From DASYKS01 sp035995205 (lineage in GTDB: Bacteria > Acidobacteriota > Thermoanaerobaculia > Multivoradales > UBA5704), in contig DASYKS010000018.1 in assembly GCA_035995205.1 (NCBI GenBank), positions 1 through 64,000 on the forward strand: 64,000 bases of DNA, given 5' to 3'. The translations under genes and the position numbers were made by a program. The notes below the pieces were generated by a model. The model did not search any database, was not told where the DNA came from, and saw nothing but the letters and a program-made list of their open reading frames with translations. Numbering within the stretch: the first letter of the stretch is position 1; every line of letters begins with the position of its first letter. This document shows positions 54,055 to 62,125 of this stretch, piece after piece.

Positions 54055-54822
54055 TCAACCGTTATATCGAATGGCGTAGAACATCACGCCCTGCGGCGAG
54101 AAAATGCCGCAGAACCGGCCGATCCCGGGAATGTCCTGCGCCGGTATGAAGACTTTGGCCCCGAGCTCGCCAGCCAGCCGCGCGGTCTCGTCGGCGTCAT
54201 CGACGGTAAAGTACACGCCCCAGTGCGAGGGGATCTCCCCCATCCGCGGCAGGATCGGCATCATTCCCGCGACGTAATCGCCGTCGAACTTGAAGCTCGT
54301 ATAGGTGAACTCGGGCCTCACGTCGTCTTCCGCGGTCCAGCCGAAAAGGTCGCCGTAGAACTTTGTCGCGCGGGCCGTGTCGGACGTAATGGTCTCGAAC
54401 CAGCCGGGCGCGCCGTGAAGTCGGATGTCGACGTCCGTACCTTCCCCCTTCTTCGGCTCCCACAGGTCGAATTCGGCGCCGTTCGGATCGAAGCACTCCG
54501 CCATCCGGCCCCGATCTCCGATGTCGAAAGCCGGCTTCGCCTTGCCGCCGAGCGCCACGACCTTTTCGCAGGTGGCGTCCGCGCTCTCGACCTTCACCAT
54601 CACGCCGATCCCCGGCGGAGTCCCCACAGGCGTTTGCGGAGCCGCCAAATCGAACAACCCGCCGATCGGCCGGCCACCGACCTTGATCAAATGCCCCATC
54701 CCCGGGATCTCGCCAAACTCCCAACCGAGCATCTTGCCGAAAAACTCACGCGCCGCCTCCGGCTGCGGCGTCAACATGTTGATCCAGCAGAATTCGCCCG
54801 CTTTCCGAATGCCCTTCGCCAT
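54055..54822 (-). CDS. VOC-superfamily (glyoxalase-like) protein, two domains
   Basis: Protein of 255 residues with two tandem VOC folds: FCWINMLTPQPEAAREFFGKMLGWEFGEI with AECFDPNGAEFDLWEP, and WFETITSDTARATKFYGDLFGWT with CGIFSPQGVMFYAIRY. The family includes antibiotic-binding and dioxygenase-like proteins; metal ligands are not clear enough to assign activity. AGGAGCT precedes the ATG at 54822. Confidence 0.85.
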   Translation of the reverse strand: MAKGIRKAGEFCWINMLTPQPEAAREFFGKMLGWEFGEIPGMGHLIKVGGRPIGGLFDLAAPQTPVGTPPGIGVMVKVESADATCEKVVALGGKAKPAFDIGDRGRMAECFDPNGAEFDLWEPKKGEGTDVDIRLHGAPGWFETITSDTARATKFYGDLFGWTAEDDVRPEFTYTSFKFDGDYVAGMMPILPRMGEIPSHWGVYFTVDDADETARLAGELGAKVFIPAQDIPGIGRFCGIFSPQGVMFYAIRYNG

Positions 54823-55026
54823 GGGAGCTCCTTTCGTTTCAACGTCCGGAGAATATCGTGGCCGGTGCGGGCGGTGGGCGTCAAGGTTCCCGTGCTGCAA
54901 GTCGGCGCGGCCTTCTCGGGCGGTTACCTTGTCTCTCCGAAAGTCCGTCAAAGTAGGACTGTTTCCGACCTAATCGCCCGTTACAGTCCTCCAGCCCCTC
55001 GGCGCTTCCCCTACGGAGAATTGGAA

Positions 55027-55806
55027 ATGACCTTACTCGCAACCGAACCCTCGGAGTCCCTGATGGCGCACCCGGAGCTCTGCTGCCCCATCGTGGAGCT
55101 CCGGCAGTACACGCTTCATCCGGGCCAGCGCGACGTCTTGATCGACCTCTTCGATCGAGAATTCATCGAATCCCAAGAAGTACTCGGCATCCGGGTCATC
55201 GGCCAATTCCGAGATCTAGACCGCCCGGACTACTTCGTCTGGCTCCGCGGCTTCCCGGACATGGAGTCCCGCCTCCGTGCGCTCACCACCTTCTATTCCG
55301 GTCCGGTCTGGAAAGCCCACCGCGAAGCCGCGAACGCCACGATGATCGACTCCGATGACGTGCTCCTCCTCCACCCCGCGCGCCCTGGGTCCGGATTTAC
55401 CGCCGAGACGCGCGACCGGTTTCCGGTTGACTCCTCCGAAGCAGCCGAGGGTCTGTTGGTGGCTACGATCTACTACCTGAATGCGCCGGCCGGCCCGGAG
55501 TTGATCGAATTCTTCGAGAAAACGGTGCAGCCGCTGGTGACCGAAAGCGGCGTTCGAGTCTTGGCCTCGTTCGTGACCGAGGCGAGCCCGAACACTTTCC
55601 CGGCCCTGCCGGTCCGGGAGGGTGAGGAAGTGTTCGTCTGGTTCGCGCTGTATCGGGATGCAGCAGAATATGCGGAGTGCGTCGCGGCGTTGGAGCGGTC
55701 GGCGCGCTGGAAGGGCGAGGTTAAGGGTGGCCTGGCGCGGTGGATGCGAAGGGCGCCGGAGATTTTGCGGCTGGCGCCGACTGGGCGGTCTCGGTTGCGG
55801 GGGTAA
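55027..55806 (+). CDS. NIPSNAP-family protein, two-domain
   Basis: Protein of 259 residues. The first domain has CCPIVELRQYTLHPGQRDVLIDLFDREFIESQEVLGIRVIGQFRDLDRPDYFVWLRGFPDMESR, the classic NIPSNAP start; a second ferredoxin-like domain follows (LLVATIYYLNAPAGPELIEFFEKTVQPLV). GGAGAA precedes the ATG at 55027. Function unknown. Confidence 0.85.
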   Translation: MTLLATEPSESLMAHPELCCPIVELRQYTLHPGQRDVLIDLFDREFIESQEVLGIRVIGQFRDLDRPDYFVWLRGFPDMESRLRALTTFYSGPVWKAHREAANATMIDSDDVLLLHPARPGSGFTAETRDRFPVDSSEAAEGLLVATIYYLNAPAGPELIEFFEKTVQPLVTESGVRVLASFVTEASPNTFPALPVREGEEVFVWFALYRDAAEYAECVAALERSARWKGEVKGGLARWMRRAPEILRLAPTGRSRLRG

Positions 55807-55807
55807 C

Positions 55808-56194
55808 CTACCAAACCGTCTGGACGCCGGGGTAACCCGCGATGAGGGGATCGGGAGTCAACACCGTCATGCCGTGAAGTAGCGCCGTCGCCACAATCAG
55901 GCGATCACAGGGGTCGGCGTGAAGGAGAGGAAGCGCTGTCGACGCTGCGGCGATCGAACCGGTGACCGGTAGCTCGCGCAGACCGTGAAAACGTAAGGCG
56001 GCCTCAAACCATGCACCCGGTTCCAAGGGGAGCTCAAGCTTGCCCTTGCGGTGCTTCACGCCAATCTCAAACGCCGAGATCGCCGAGACAAACAACTCTC
56101 CGCGCTGCGTCTTGATGCGGCCGACAGCCGTCGCGGAAAGCTTCCCGCGATCTCCCACCAGCCAGAGGAGAGCGCAGGTGTCCAGCAGGAGCAT
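55808..56194 (-). CDS. PIN-domain toxin (VapC-like)
   Basis: Protein of 128 residues: LLLDTCALLWLVGD with the first catalytic aspartate, ISAFEIGVKHRKGKLEL with glutamate, and HADPCDRLIVATALLHGMTVLTPDPLI with further acidic ligands, the set expected for a Mg-dependent RNase. The ATG directly follows the stop of the antitoxin gene. Confidence 0.9.
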   Translation of the reverse strand: MLLLDTCALLWLVGDRGKLSATAVGRIKTQRGELFVSAISAFEIGVKHRKGKLELPLEPGAWFEAALRFHGLRELPVTGSIAAASTALPLLHADPCDRLIVATALLHGMTVLTPDPLIAGYPGVQTVW

Positions 56195-56431
56195 CTAAAG
56201 CTCGGACTCCGACCAGTCCTCCGGGTCGAGGGGCGCCATTGGGTCTTCGTGGAATCGGATCTGAGAGAGCTCAGGGTGAATTTGCAGAGGATCCGCAGCC
56301 GGAGGCAATGGGCGCAGCTCCGCCACCGGCTTCCCGTTGCGGCAGATCAATACGGTCTCCCCTTGCTCCTCGACCCGGGCCAACAGCGAGGAGAGCTGGG
56401 TCTTTGCTTCATGGGTGTTCACGGTCACCAT
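56195..56431 (-). CDS. Phd/YefM-type antitoxin
   Basis: Protein of 78 residues: VNTHEAKTQLSSLLARVEEQGETVLICRNGKPVAELRPL is the DNA-binding Phd/YefM domain; the C-terminal acidic tail would mask the PIN toxin encoded next. The pair is probably autoregulated, but no operator was identified. Confidence 0.9.
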   Translation of the reverse strand: MVTVNTHEAKTQLSSLLARVEEQGETVLICRNGKPVAELRPLPPAADPLQIHPELSQIRFHEDPMAPLDPEDWSESEL

Positions 56432-56603
56432 GGGAGAACCTTAGTCCGAGTTAGTTTAGGTCAAATCTGCCGCGCGGATTTTTCGAGCGCCGGACCAATT
56501 CCGGCCTCGCCCCTCCATACCGTCCATCCCCTTCGCGGTAACGCCGTGAGGGCCTGGCTCGCCTCCCTCTAAGAGAGCTGTCTCAACTCTTCCGGAGGCG
56601 ACT

Positions 56604-58253
56604 ATGCGATTGAACATCCTATCCGCGGGCTTGCATTGTACTTTGATGCTCCTCGTTTTGACCACCTCGGCCTGCCGTAATCCCCCGCCGAAAACTGCGG
56701 CTTCGGCTCACGGCAATACCGACTGGCACATCGACACGGCCAACGAGTTCCTCTTCGGCGTCGACAACAGCGGCAACCCGTCGGCGGACAATCATGCGCC
56801 GGATTCGTGGGACCGCGAGCATCTTCACGTGGGCAAGACGAACACCGGCCAATTCTACTTCGATTCCGCGAAAGCGTCGCCCGGCGACGACCTCGACGCG
56901 GACAGCGGCATCGACAAGGACGTAATGCTGTTCTTTTATGCCGGCCATGGTTCGGCGACCTCCTGGAACACCCTCGGGGATTCCGGCACCCAGAGCAAGA
57001 TGAGGCTCGGCAACAACGAGGGCAGCGGCCGGCTCCGCTACTACTGGCAGTGCTCGTGCGACGTCTTCGCACACGGACCGCAGAGCGGAAGCTGCGGGAC
57101 CAGCGACTTCGACTACGCCTGTCCGGGCGAGTTCGACGGCTCGGACGATTCCTTCTCGATGCGCAACGTGTACCAGCGCTGGGGTCCCGCTTTGGGCGAC
57201 GACCTGCGCATGGCCTGCGGCGTCTCGACGCTCGCCTACTGTCATGAGTCCCAAACCAACAAGATCTGGGACGACTACAACAACAAGGGCTACGACGTCT
57301 CCGATTCGTTCATCGACGGCCTGGACACGGGTACCACGGTACCGCTCTGCATCACCAAAGGGGGATGGAACGCCACCCAGACCCCCCTCTTCGACCACGA
57401 GTTCACCAACCAGTACAACGCGTCGGGAACGAGCTACTACTACATCCAATATCTCGGTCCTCCCTTCCTGCTGCCGAAGATCGAGGTTCCCCTTGAGAGG
57501 CTGCCCGAGTTTCTACCGATCTGGGAGCTCAAGCCTTTGACCCTGCCGGAGACCTTCGCCGACCTACAATTCGAAACCTCGGGCGGCGTCCAGCAGGCCA
57601 CCCTCTCCGAACGCGGCGAGCGGCCAGTGCGCCGGCAGGTGCGAATCCTCCCGGCGAGCGGCGCCGTGTACGTCAGGGCAGAGCTCAAGGCGGACATCGG
57701 GACGCCAACCTTGACCGATGCCGCGTACGTCGACCGGGCGCGCGCCATCATGGTGCAGCTCGGGCTCGACGAGCCGGCGGCGATAGCGTCGAAGGGTGGG
57801 CGCTTCATGATCGCGAGAGTGCCCGTCAGCTCGGTTAAACCACTCACGCGCCAGCCGGACGTGCAGAAGAACGTGACCGTGACGTTCCAGCGGCAGGTTG
57901 CGGTCCACGAGCTGCGCATCCCCGTCCTTGGCGAGGGCGGCCAGATCGCGGTGCAACTGAACAACGACGGGACGCTGCGAAACCTTGCCAAAGTCTGGAG
58001 GCAGGTGGTCGGCGTCAAGCGCGAAGCGCGGGTCAAGCGGCCCGAGGAAGCGCGTGCGGAGGCAATGCGCCAGCTCGCGACGCCGGAAAAATACAAGGTC
58101 CATCGTTTGACCTGGGGGTACCAGGAGCGCGCCGGCAACGTCGTCCAGAACGAGCTCCGGTTCGTCTACCGCTTCGAGCTGGTTCCCGTCGAGCCGCGCG
58201 ACGCGCAGGAGTTCCCGCCGCGGATCGTGGAGGTCCCGGGTCAGGAGGATTGA
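56604..58253 (+). CDS. DUF6345-like lipoprotein with caspase-like motif
   Basis: Protein of 549 residues with a lipobox-like LTTSAC (C24). The first 270 residues contain DVMLFFYAGHGSATSWN with H115 and RYYWQCSCDVFAHGPQ with C150 and C152, which resembles the His-Cys dyad spacing of caspase/gingipain-fold peptidases and DUF6345 proteins. The C-terminal half (about 320-549) is beta-rich and unassigned. Peptidase activity is a prediction. It ends before a repeat-filled gap. Confidence 0.75.
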   Translation: MRLNILSAGLHCTLMLLVLTTSACRNPPPKTAASAHGNTDWHIDTANEFLFGVDNSGNPSADNHAPDSWDREHLHVGKTNTGQFYFDSAKASPGDDLDADSGIDKDVMLFFYAGHGSATSWNTLGDSGTQSKMRLGNNEGSGRLRYYWQCSCDVFAHGPQSGSCGTSDFDYACPGEFDGSDDSFSMRNVYQRWGPALGDDLRMACGVSTLAYCHESQTNKIWDDYNNKGYDVSDSFIDGLDTGTTVPLCITKGGWNATQTPLFDHEFTNQYNASGTSYYYIQYLGPPFLLPKIEVPLERLPEFLPIWELKPLTLPETFADLQFETSGGVQQATLSERGERPVRRQVRILPASGAVYVRAELKADIGTPTLTDAAYVDRARAIMVQLGLDEPAAIASKGGRFMIARVPVSSVKPLTRQPDVQKNVTVTFQRQVAVHELRIPVLGEGGQIAVQLNNDGTLRNLAKVWRQVVGVKREARVKRPEEARAEAMRQLATPEKYKVHRLTWGYQERAGNVVQNELRFVYRFELVPVEPRDAQEFPPRIVEVPGQED

Positions 58254-58315
58254 GGCCAGGCGGAGTGCGCGGCGGACCATGGCCCGGGCCTTCAGCCCTT
58301 GGGCTGCTCCGACTC

Positions 58316-58344
58316 CCCAGCCTGGGGCGATGCCCCAGGCTGGG
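58316..58344. repeat. GC hairpin after the DUF6345-like gene
   Basis: A perfect 13-bp stem (CCCAGCCTGGGGC with its complement, loop GAT) lies 62 nt past the stop codon, next to a smaller AGCCCTTGGGCT palindrome and a GCGCC/GGCGC pair. It may double as a terminator; no U run follows. Confidence 0.7.
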
Positions 58345-58402
58345 ATTGGTCGCGCCTTTGGCGCTCAAGGGCGCGGAGAGTTTGGCGGGCCTGCCGAGCT
58401 GT

Positions 58403-58665
58403 GATGGAAGCGGTCGCAGTTTCCAGTGGAAGCGGCGACCGGTTGCATTGGAAACGGCGCATTTTCTAGTGGAAGCGACGGTCGGTTGCAGTGGAAGCGG
58501 TCGCAGTTTCCAGTGGAAGCGACGATCGCTTGCAGTGGAAGTGGTCGCAGTTTCCACTGGAAGCGACGATCGGTTCTAGTGGAAACGGCGCAGATTCCAC
58601 TGGAAGCGACGGTCGCTTGCGGTGGAAGCGGTCGCAGATTCCAGTAGGTTCGGCCGTCGCTTCCA
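58403..58665. repeat. Array 3: about 12 contiguous 21-22-nt palindromic units
   Basis: About twelve units of 21-22 nt follow each other without spacers. Two kinds alternate: GGAAGCGGTCGCAGTTTCC (outer GGAA/TTCC pairing) and GGAAGCGACGATCGCTTGC (AAGCGA/TCGCTT pairing). They give a secondary period of about 44 nt. It occupies much of the gap between 58253 and 58838; between the array and the promoter at 58803 nothing is recognised. Confidence 0.88.
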
Positions 58666-58802
58666 GTCGATTCTCCGCCGGATACAGCCCCTTTCGAGCC
58701 GAATCGAGCCAACGGACGGCCGCAGCGACAAACTCCCACCAGCCATTGGACCGGTATGGACGGCGGAAAGCAGGACCGCGCTCCCCAATTCACTTCCCGC
58801 AC

Positions 58803-58831
58803 TTGACGACTCATAACTGTAGAGTTATGAT
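58803..58831 (+). promoter_or_regulatory. Promoter of the ArsR/SRPBCC pair, likely leaderless
   Basis: TTGACG (58803-58808), 17-nt spacer, TATGAT (58826-58831). The expected start site, 6-7 nt on, coincides with the A of the ATG at 58838, so the transcript would have no leader. No ribosome-binding site is seen, in agreement. Confidence 0.7.
58811..58830. promoter_or_regulatory. Probable ArsR-family operator
   Basis: A perfect inverted repeat, TCATAACT-GTAG-AGTTATGA, covers the spacer and most of the -10 box. Binding of the ArsR-like protein encoded just downstream would block polymerase. Confidence 0.7.
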
Positions 58832-58837
58832 TCCGCC

Positions 58838-59185
58838 ATGCACGTTGCAACGAGCGCGCCGCCGGGCGGACTGCCGGCCGAGATCTTCAAGGCTCTGGGC
58901 GACCCGACGCGTCGGGCGATTTTCGAGTGGCTGGCTCGCGACGGCGAACAGACCGTTCGTGCCTTGACGGATCGGGCCGGGGTGTCGCAACCGGCGGTGT
59001 CCAAACATTTGGGCGTTTTGAAGAGCGCCGGCCTGGTGCGCGACCGGCCGGAAGGACGTTCGGTTCACTACAGCGCCGAGCCGAAGGGCTTGGCTCCCTT
59101 GATCGACTGGATGAGCTTCTATGGCGCCTTCTGGAGCGAACGGTTCGATCAGCTCGAATCCCTACTGAAGAGGATGGATCAATGA
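58838..59185 (+). CDS. ArsR-family transcriptional regulator
   Basis: Protein of 115 residues. LPAEIFKALGDPTRRAIFEWLARDGEQTVRALTDRAGVSQPAVSKHLGVLKSAGLVRDRPEGRSVHYSAEPKGLAPLIDWM is a full winged helix with recognition helix QPAVSKHLGVL. No metal-binding cysteines are present, so it belongs to the non-metal group that regulates a paired SRPBCC (AHSA1-like) gene. That gene overlaps its stop by 4 bp. Confidence 0.93.
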   Translation: MHVATSAPPGGLPAEIFKALGDPTRRAIFEWLARDGEQTVRALTDRAGVSQPAVSKHLGVLKSAGLVRDRPEGRSVHYSAEPKGLAPLIDWMSFYGAFWSERFDQLESLLKRMDQ

Positions 59186-59625
59186 CCGACTCCGCCACCG
59201 CCATGCGTTCGCTCATCGTCGAACGGGAGATGCCCTATCCGCCGGAAAAAGTCTGGCGCGCGCTCACCGAAGGTCCGCTGATCGAGGAATGGCTGATGAA
59301 AAACGATTTCCAGCCCGTCGTAGGGCACAAATTCAACTTCCGCTCCGAGCCGATGCCGCAATGGAACGGCGTCACTGATTGCGAAGTCTTGGCGGTCGAT
59401 CCGCCGGAGCGGCTCTCCTATAGCTGGAACGCCTCCGGCGACGAAGCGCCGGGAGGAATGAAGACGATCGTCACCTGGACGCTCACGCCGACATCCAAAG
59501 GCGTCCTTTTGCGCATGGAGCAGTCGGGCTTCCGGCCCGAGGACGAGGGCTTCTACCAGGGCGCGGGCTACGGCTGGAATCGGATGGTCGGCACCCTCGA
59601 AGAGGTAGTGGCCAAGCTGGGCTGA
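59182..59625 (+). CDS. SRPBCC/AHSA1-like protein
   Basis: Protein of 147 residues with the START/Bet v1-type ligand-binding fold: REMPYPPEKVWRALTEGPLIEEWLM, FRSEPMPQWNGVTDCEVLAVDPPERLSYSW, TIVTWTLTPTSKGVLLRMEQSGF and GYGWNRMVGTLEEVVAKL. Such proteins bind hydrophobic ligands; the ligand is unknown. It is translationally coupled to the regulator. Confidence 0.9.
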   Translation: MTDSATAMRSLIVEREMPYPPEKVWRALTEGPLIEEWLMKNDFQPVVGHKFNFRSEPMPQWNGVTDCEVLAVDPPERLSYSWNASGDEAPGGMKTIVTWTLTPTSKGVLLRMEQSGFRPEDEGFYQGAGYGWNRMVGTLEEVVAKLG

Positions 59626-59712
59626 CCAGGAACGAAAGCCAGACTGTCAAAACCCCGCGCGCCCGGGAACGTAAGCATAAGATCGAGACCCCGAGGGGCC
59701 TAAGGAGGACGT

Positions 59713-62124
59713 ATGGCCGAATTCGTTCAGGATCTTCGCCAAGCCTGGCGCATGATGAGCCGGAACCGCGGTCTCGCCGTGGTCATCGTCGGGACGCTCG
59801 CGCTCGGGATCGGCGCGACGACCGCGATCTTCTCGGTGGTCGACGGCCTGCTGCTGCGCCCGCTGCCGTTCCAGGAGGCCGGCCGGCTGGTGCTCGCCGC
59901 GGAGATCGCGCCCGAGGGCGACCGGATGGGCGTTGCCTGGCCGAACTTCCTCGATTGGCGGGCGCGGGCGCGCTCCTTCGACCGGATCGAGGCGTCCCGG
60001 CGGGCGCAGTTCAATCTGACCGGATTCGAGGCGGCGGAGCAGGTCGACGCGCGGATGGTGACCGGCGGTTTTTTCGATCTGCTCGGCGTTCAACCGCAGG
60101 TCGGACGCCTGATCGCCCCGGACGACGACCGGAAGGGCGGCCCCGACCGGGTCGTGGTCACCGACCGTTTCTGGCGCCGCCGCCTGAACGCCGACCCCGC
60201 CGCGGTCGGCCGCAACCTCCAACTGGACGGGAAACCCTACGCGGTCGTGGGCGTCCTCCCCGCGGGATTCCAATACAGCCGAGCCGAGGATCTGTTCCTG
60301 CCGATGACCCCCTATATCGACGACGGCGACCTCGACCGCGGCAACCACAGCGGTCTTTACGCCCTCGCCCGTCTGAAGCCCGGCGTCACGCTCGAAGCCG
60401 CGCGGGCCGAGATGCGGGGCCTCGCTGCGGCCCTCGCCCTGGAGCATCCGGAGAGCAACAGCGGCAACGGCGCCGAGGTCAACCCGTTGCGCGACGTCCT
60501 GGTCGAGGACGTCCGGACCTCGCTCCTGGTGTTGATGGTCGGCGTGGGCTGCGTCCTGCTGCTCGCGTGCGTCAACCTCGCGAGCCTGCTGCTCGCCCGC
60601 GCTACCGCGCGCCAGGGCGAGATCGCAACCCGCCTCGCGCTGGGGGCGGGACGTGGCCGCATCGCGCGCCAACTGCTCACCGAGAGCCTGGTGCTCGCCG
60701 TGCTCGGCGGCCTGCTCGGAATCTGGCTCGCAAGCGTGGCGCTGCCACTTCTGCTCACGGCCCTGCCGCCCAACATTCCGCGCCTCGGCACGGTGCGGAT
60801 CGACGGTCGCGTGCTGGCCTTCGCGGCGGCGACGGCCATCGCGACCGCCTTCCTGTTCGGCCTGCTGCCGGCGCTCCAGGCGTCGCGCCTCCGCCTGCAC
60901 CAGGGCGCTCGGTCGGGCCGTTCCACCGAGCGGTTCGGCGCCAAGAGCCCCCTCCGGCGCGCGCTCCTGATCGGCCAGATCGGTCTCGCCGTGGTCCTCT
61001 TGACGTCGGCCGGGCTGATGATGCGCACGATCGCACAGCTCGGCCGGGTCGACCCGGGATTCCGTCCCGACCACGTGCTCACCCTCAGCTTTTCGCTCGC
61101 GGGCGAGGGGTACGACAAGGGACGCCGCCAGACCGCCTATCGCGAGATCGTCTCGCGCGTCGAGGCGCTGCCGGGGGTCGAAGCGGCGGGGATGACGCTC
61201 TCGCTGCCGTTCGACGGCTCGCAGTGGGGCTCGATCTTCATCGTCGAGGGCCAACCCGTGCCGCCGCGCGCGGATCTACCGACCGCCGCGTGGATTCCGG
61301 CCTCGCCCGGCCTGTTCCCCGGGCTCGGCCTGCGTTTGGTGAAGGGCCGGATCTTCACCGCGGGCGACAGCCCCGACTCGCCCAAGGTGACGGTGATCAA
61401 CGAGGCGATGGCGCGCCGCTTCTGGCCCAACGAAAACCCGATCGGAAAAAGGGTCAAGCAGGGCTGGCCGGAATCCGAAACTCCCTGGCGCGAGGTGGTC
61501 GGCGTGGTCGCCGACGTCAAGCTCGAAGGCGTGGATGCGGCCACCCCCCTCCAGGCCTACCTGCCGCTCGCGCACGAGCCGGTCCGCGATCTCTACCTGG
61601 TGGTCCGCACGGCGGGCGATCCGGCCCAATCGGCGAAGATGGTGGTCGAGGCGTTGCGCGGCTTCGACCGCGACGTGCCGGTCCAGGGCGTGCGCACGAT
61701 GGCCGAAGTGTTCGAGACCTCGATCGGACCGCGCCGCTTCCCCACCCTCTTCCTCGGCCAGTTCTCGCTCGCCGCCCTGGTCCTCGCGGCGCTCGGCATC
61801 TTCGGGCTCATGACCTATGCCGTGGCGCAACGCACCCACGAGGTCGGCGTCCGGATCGCCCTCGGCGCCCGCGACCGGGACGTGGTGCGCGAGCTGCTCG
61901 GCGAAAGCCTGAGGGTGATCGCAGGGGGCGCGGCGCTCGGCATCCTCGGGGCTTTCGCGGCCACCCGGCTGCTGCGTTCGCTGCTGTTCGAAGTCCGGCC
62001 CACCGATCCCATGACGTTCACGGGAGCGGTCCTGATCCTCGGCGCGGTCGCCCTCCTCGCCGCCTACATCCCGGCCCGCCGCGCGGCGGGAATCGATCCG
62101 GTCGAGGCGCTGCGGGCGGAGTAG
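59713..62124 (+). CDS. MacB/FtsX-type ABC transporter permease (ADOP-like)
   Basis: Protein of 803 residues with two MacB_PCD-FtsX units. It starts EFVQDLRQAWRMMSRNRGLAVVIVGTLALGIGATTAIFSVVDGLLLRPLPF, typical of acidobacterial duplicated permeases, has periplasmic domains (about 50-250 and 440-650) and FtsX membrane clusters (LLVLMVGVGCVLLLACVNLASLLLARATARQGEIATRLALGAGRGRIARQLL and the C-terminal equivalent). No ATPase gene is adjacent, as is usual for this group. TAAGGAGG lies 6 nt before the ATG. Confidence 0.92.
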   Translation: MAEFVQDLRQAWRMMSRNRGLAVVIVGTLALGIGATTAIFSVVDGLLLRPLPFQEAGRLVLAAEIAPEGDRMGVAWPNFLDWRARARSFDRIEASRRAQFNLTGFEAAEQVDARMVTGGFFDLLGVQPQVGRLIAPDDDRKGGPDRVVVTDRFWRRRLNADPAAVGRNLQLDGKPYAVVGVLPAGFQYSRAEDLFLPMTPYIDDGDLDRGNHSGLYALARLKPGVTLEAARAEMRGLAAALALEHPESNSGNGAEVNPLRDVLVEDVRTSLLVLMVGVGCVLLLACVNLASLLLARATARQGEIATRLALGAGRGRIARQLLTESLVLAVLGGLLGIWLASVALPLLLTALPPNIPRLGTVRIDGRVLAFAAATAIATAFLFGLLPALQASRLRLHQGARSGRSTERFGAKSPLRRALLIGQIGLAVVLLTSAGLMMRTIAQLGRVDPGFRPDHVLTLSFSLAGEGYDKGRRQTAYREIVSRVEALPGVEAAGMTLSLPFDGSQWGSIFIVEGQPVPPRADLPTAAWIPASPGLFPGLGLRLVKGRIFTAGDSPDSPKVTVINEAMARRFWPNENPIGKRVKQGWPESETPWREVVGVVADVKLEGVDAATPLQAYLPLAHEPVRDLYLVVRTAGDPAQSAKMVVEALRGFDRDVPVQGVRTMAEVFETSIGPRRFPTLFLGQFSLAALVLAALGIFGLMTYAVAQRTHEVGVRIALGARDRDVVRELLGESLRVIAGGAALGILGAFAATRLLRSLLFEVRPTDPMTFTGAVLILGAVALLAAYIPARRAAGIDPVEALRAE

Positions 62125-62125
62125 G

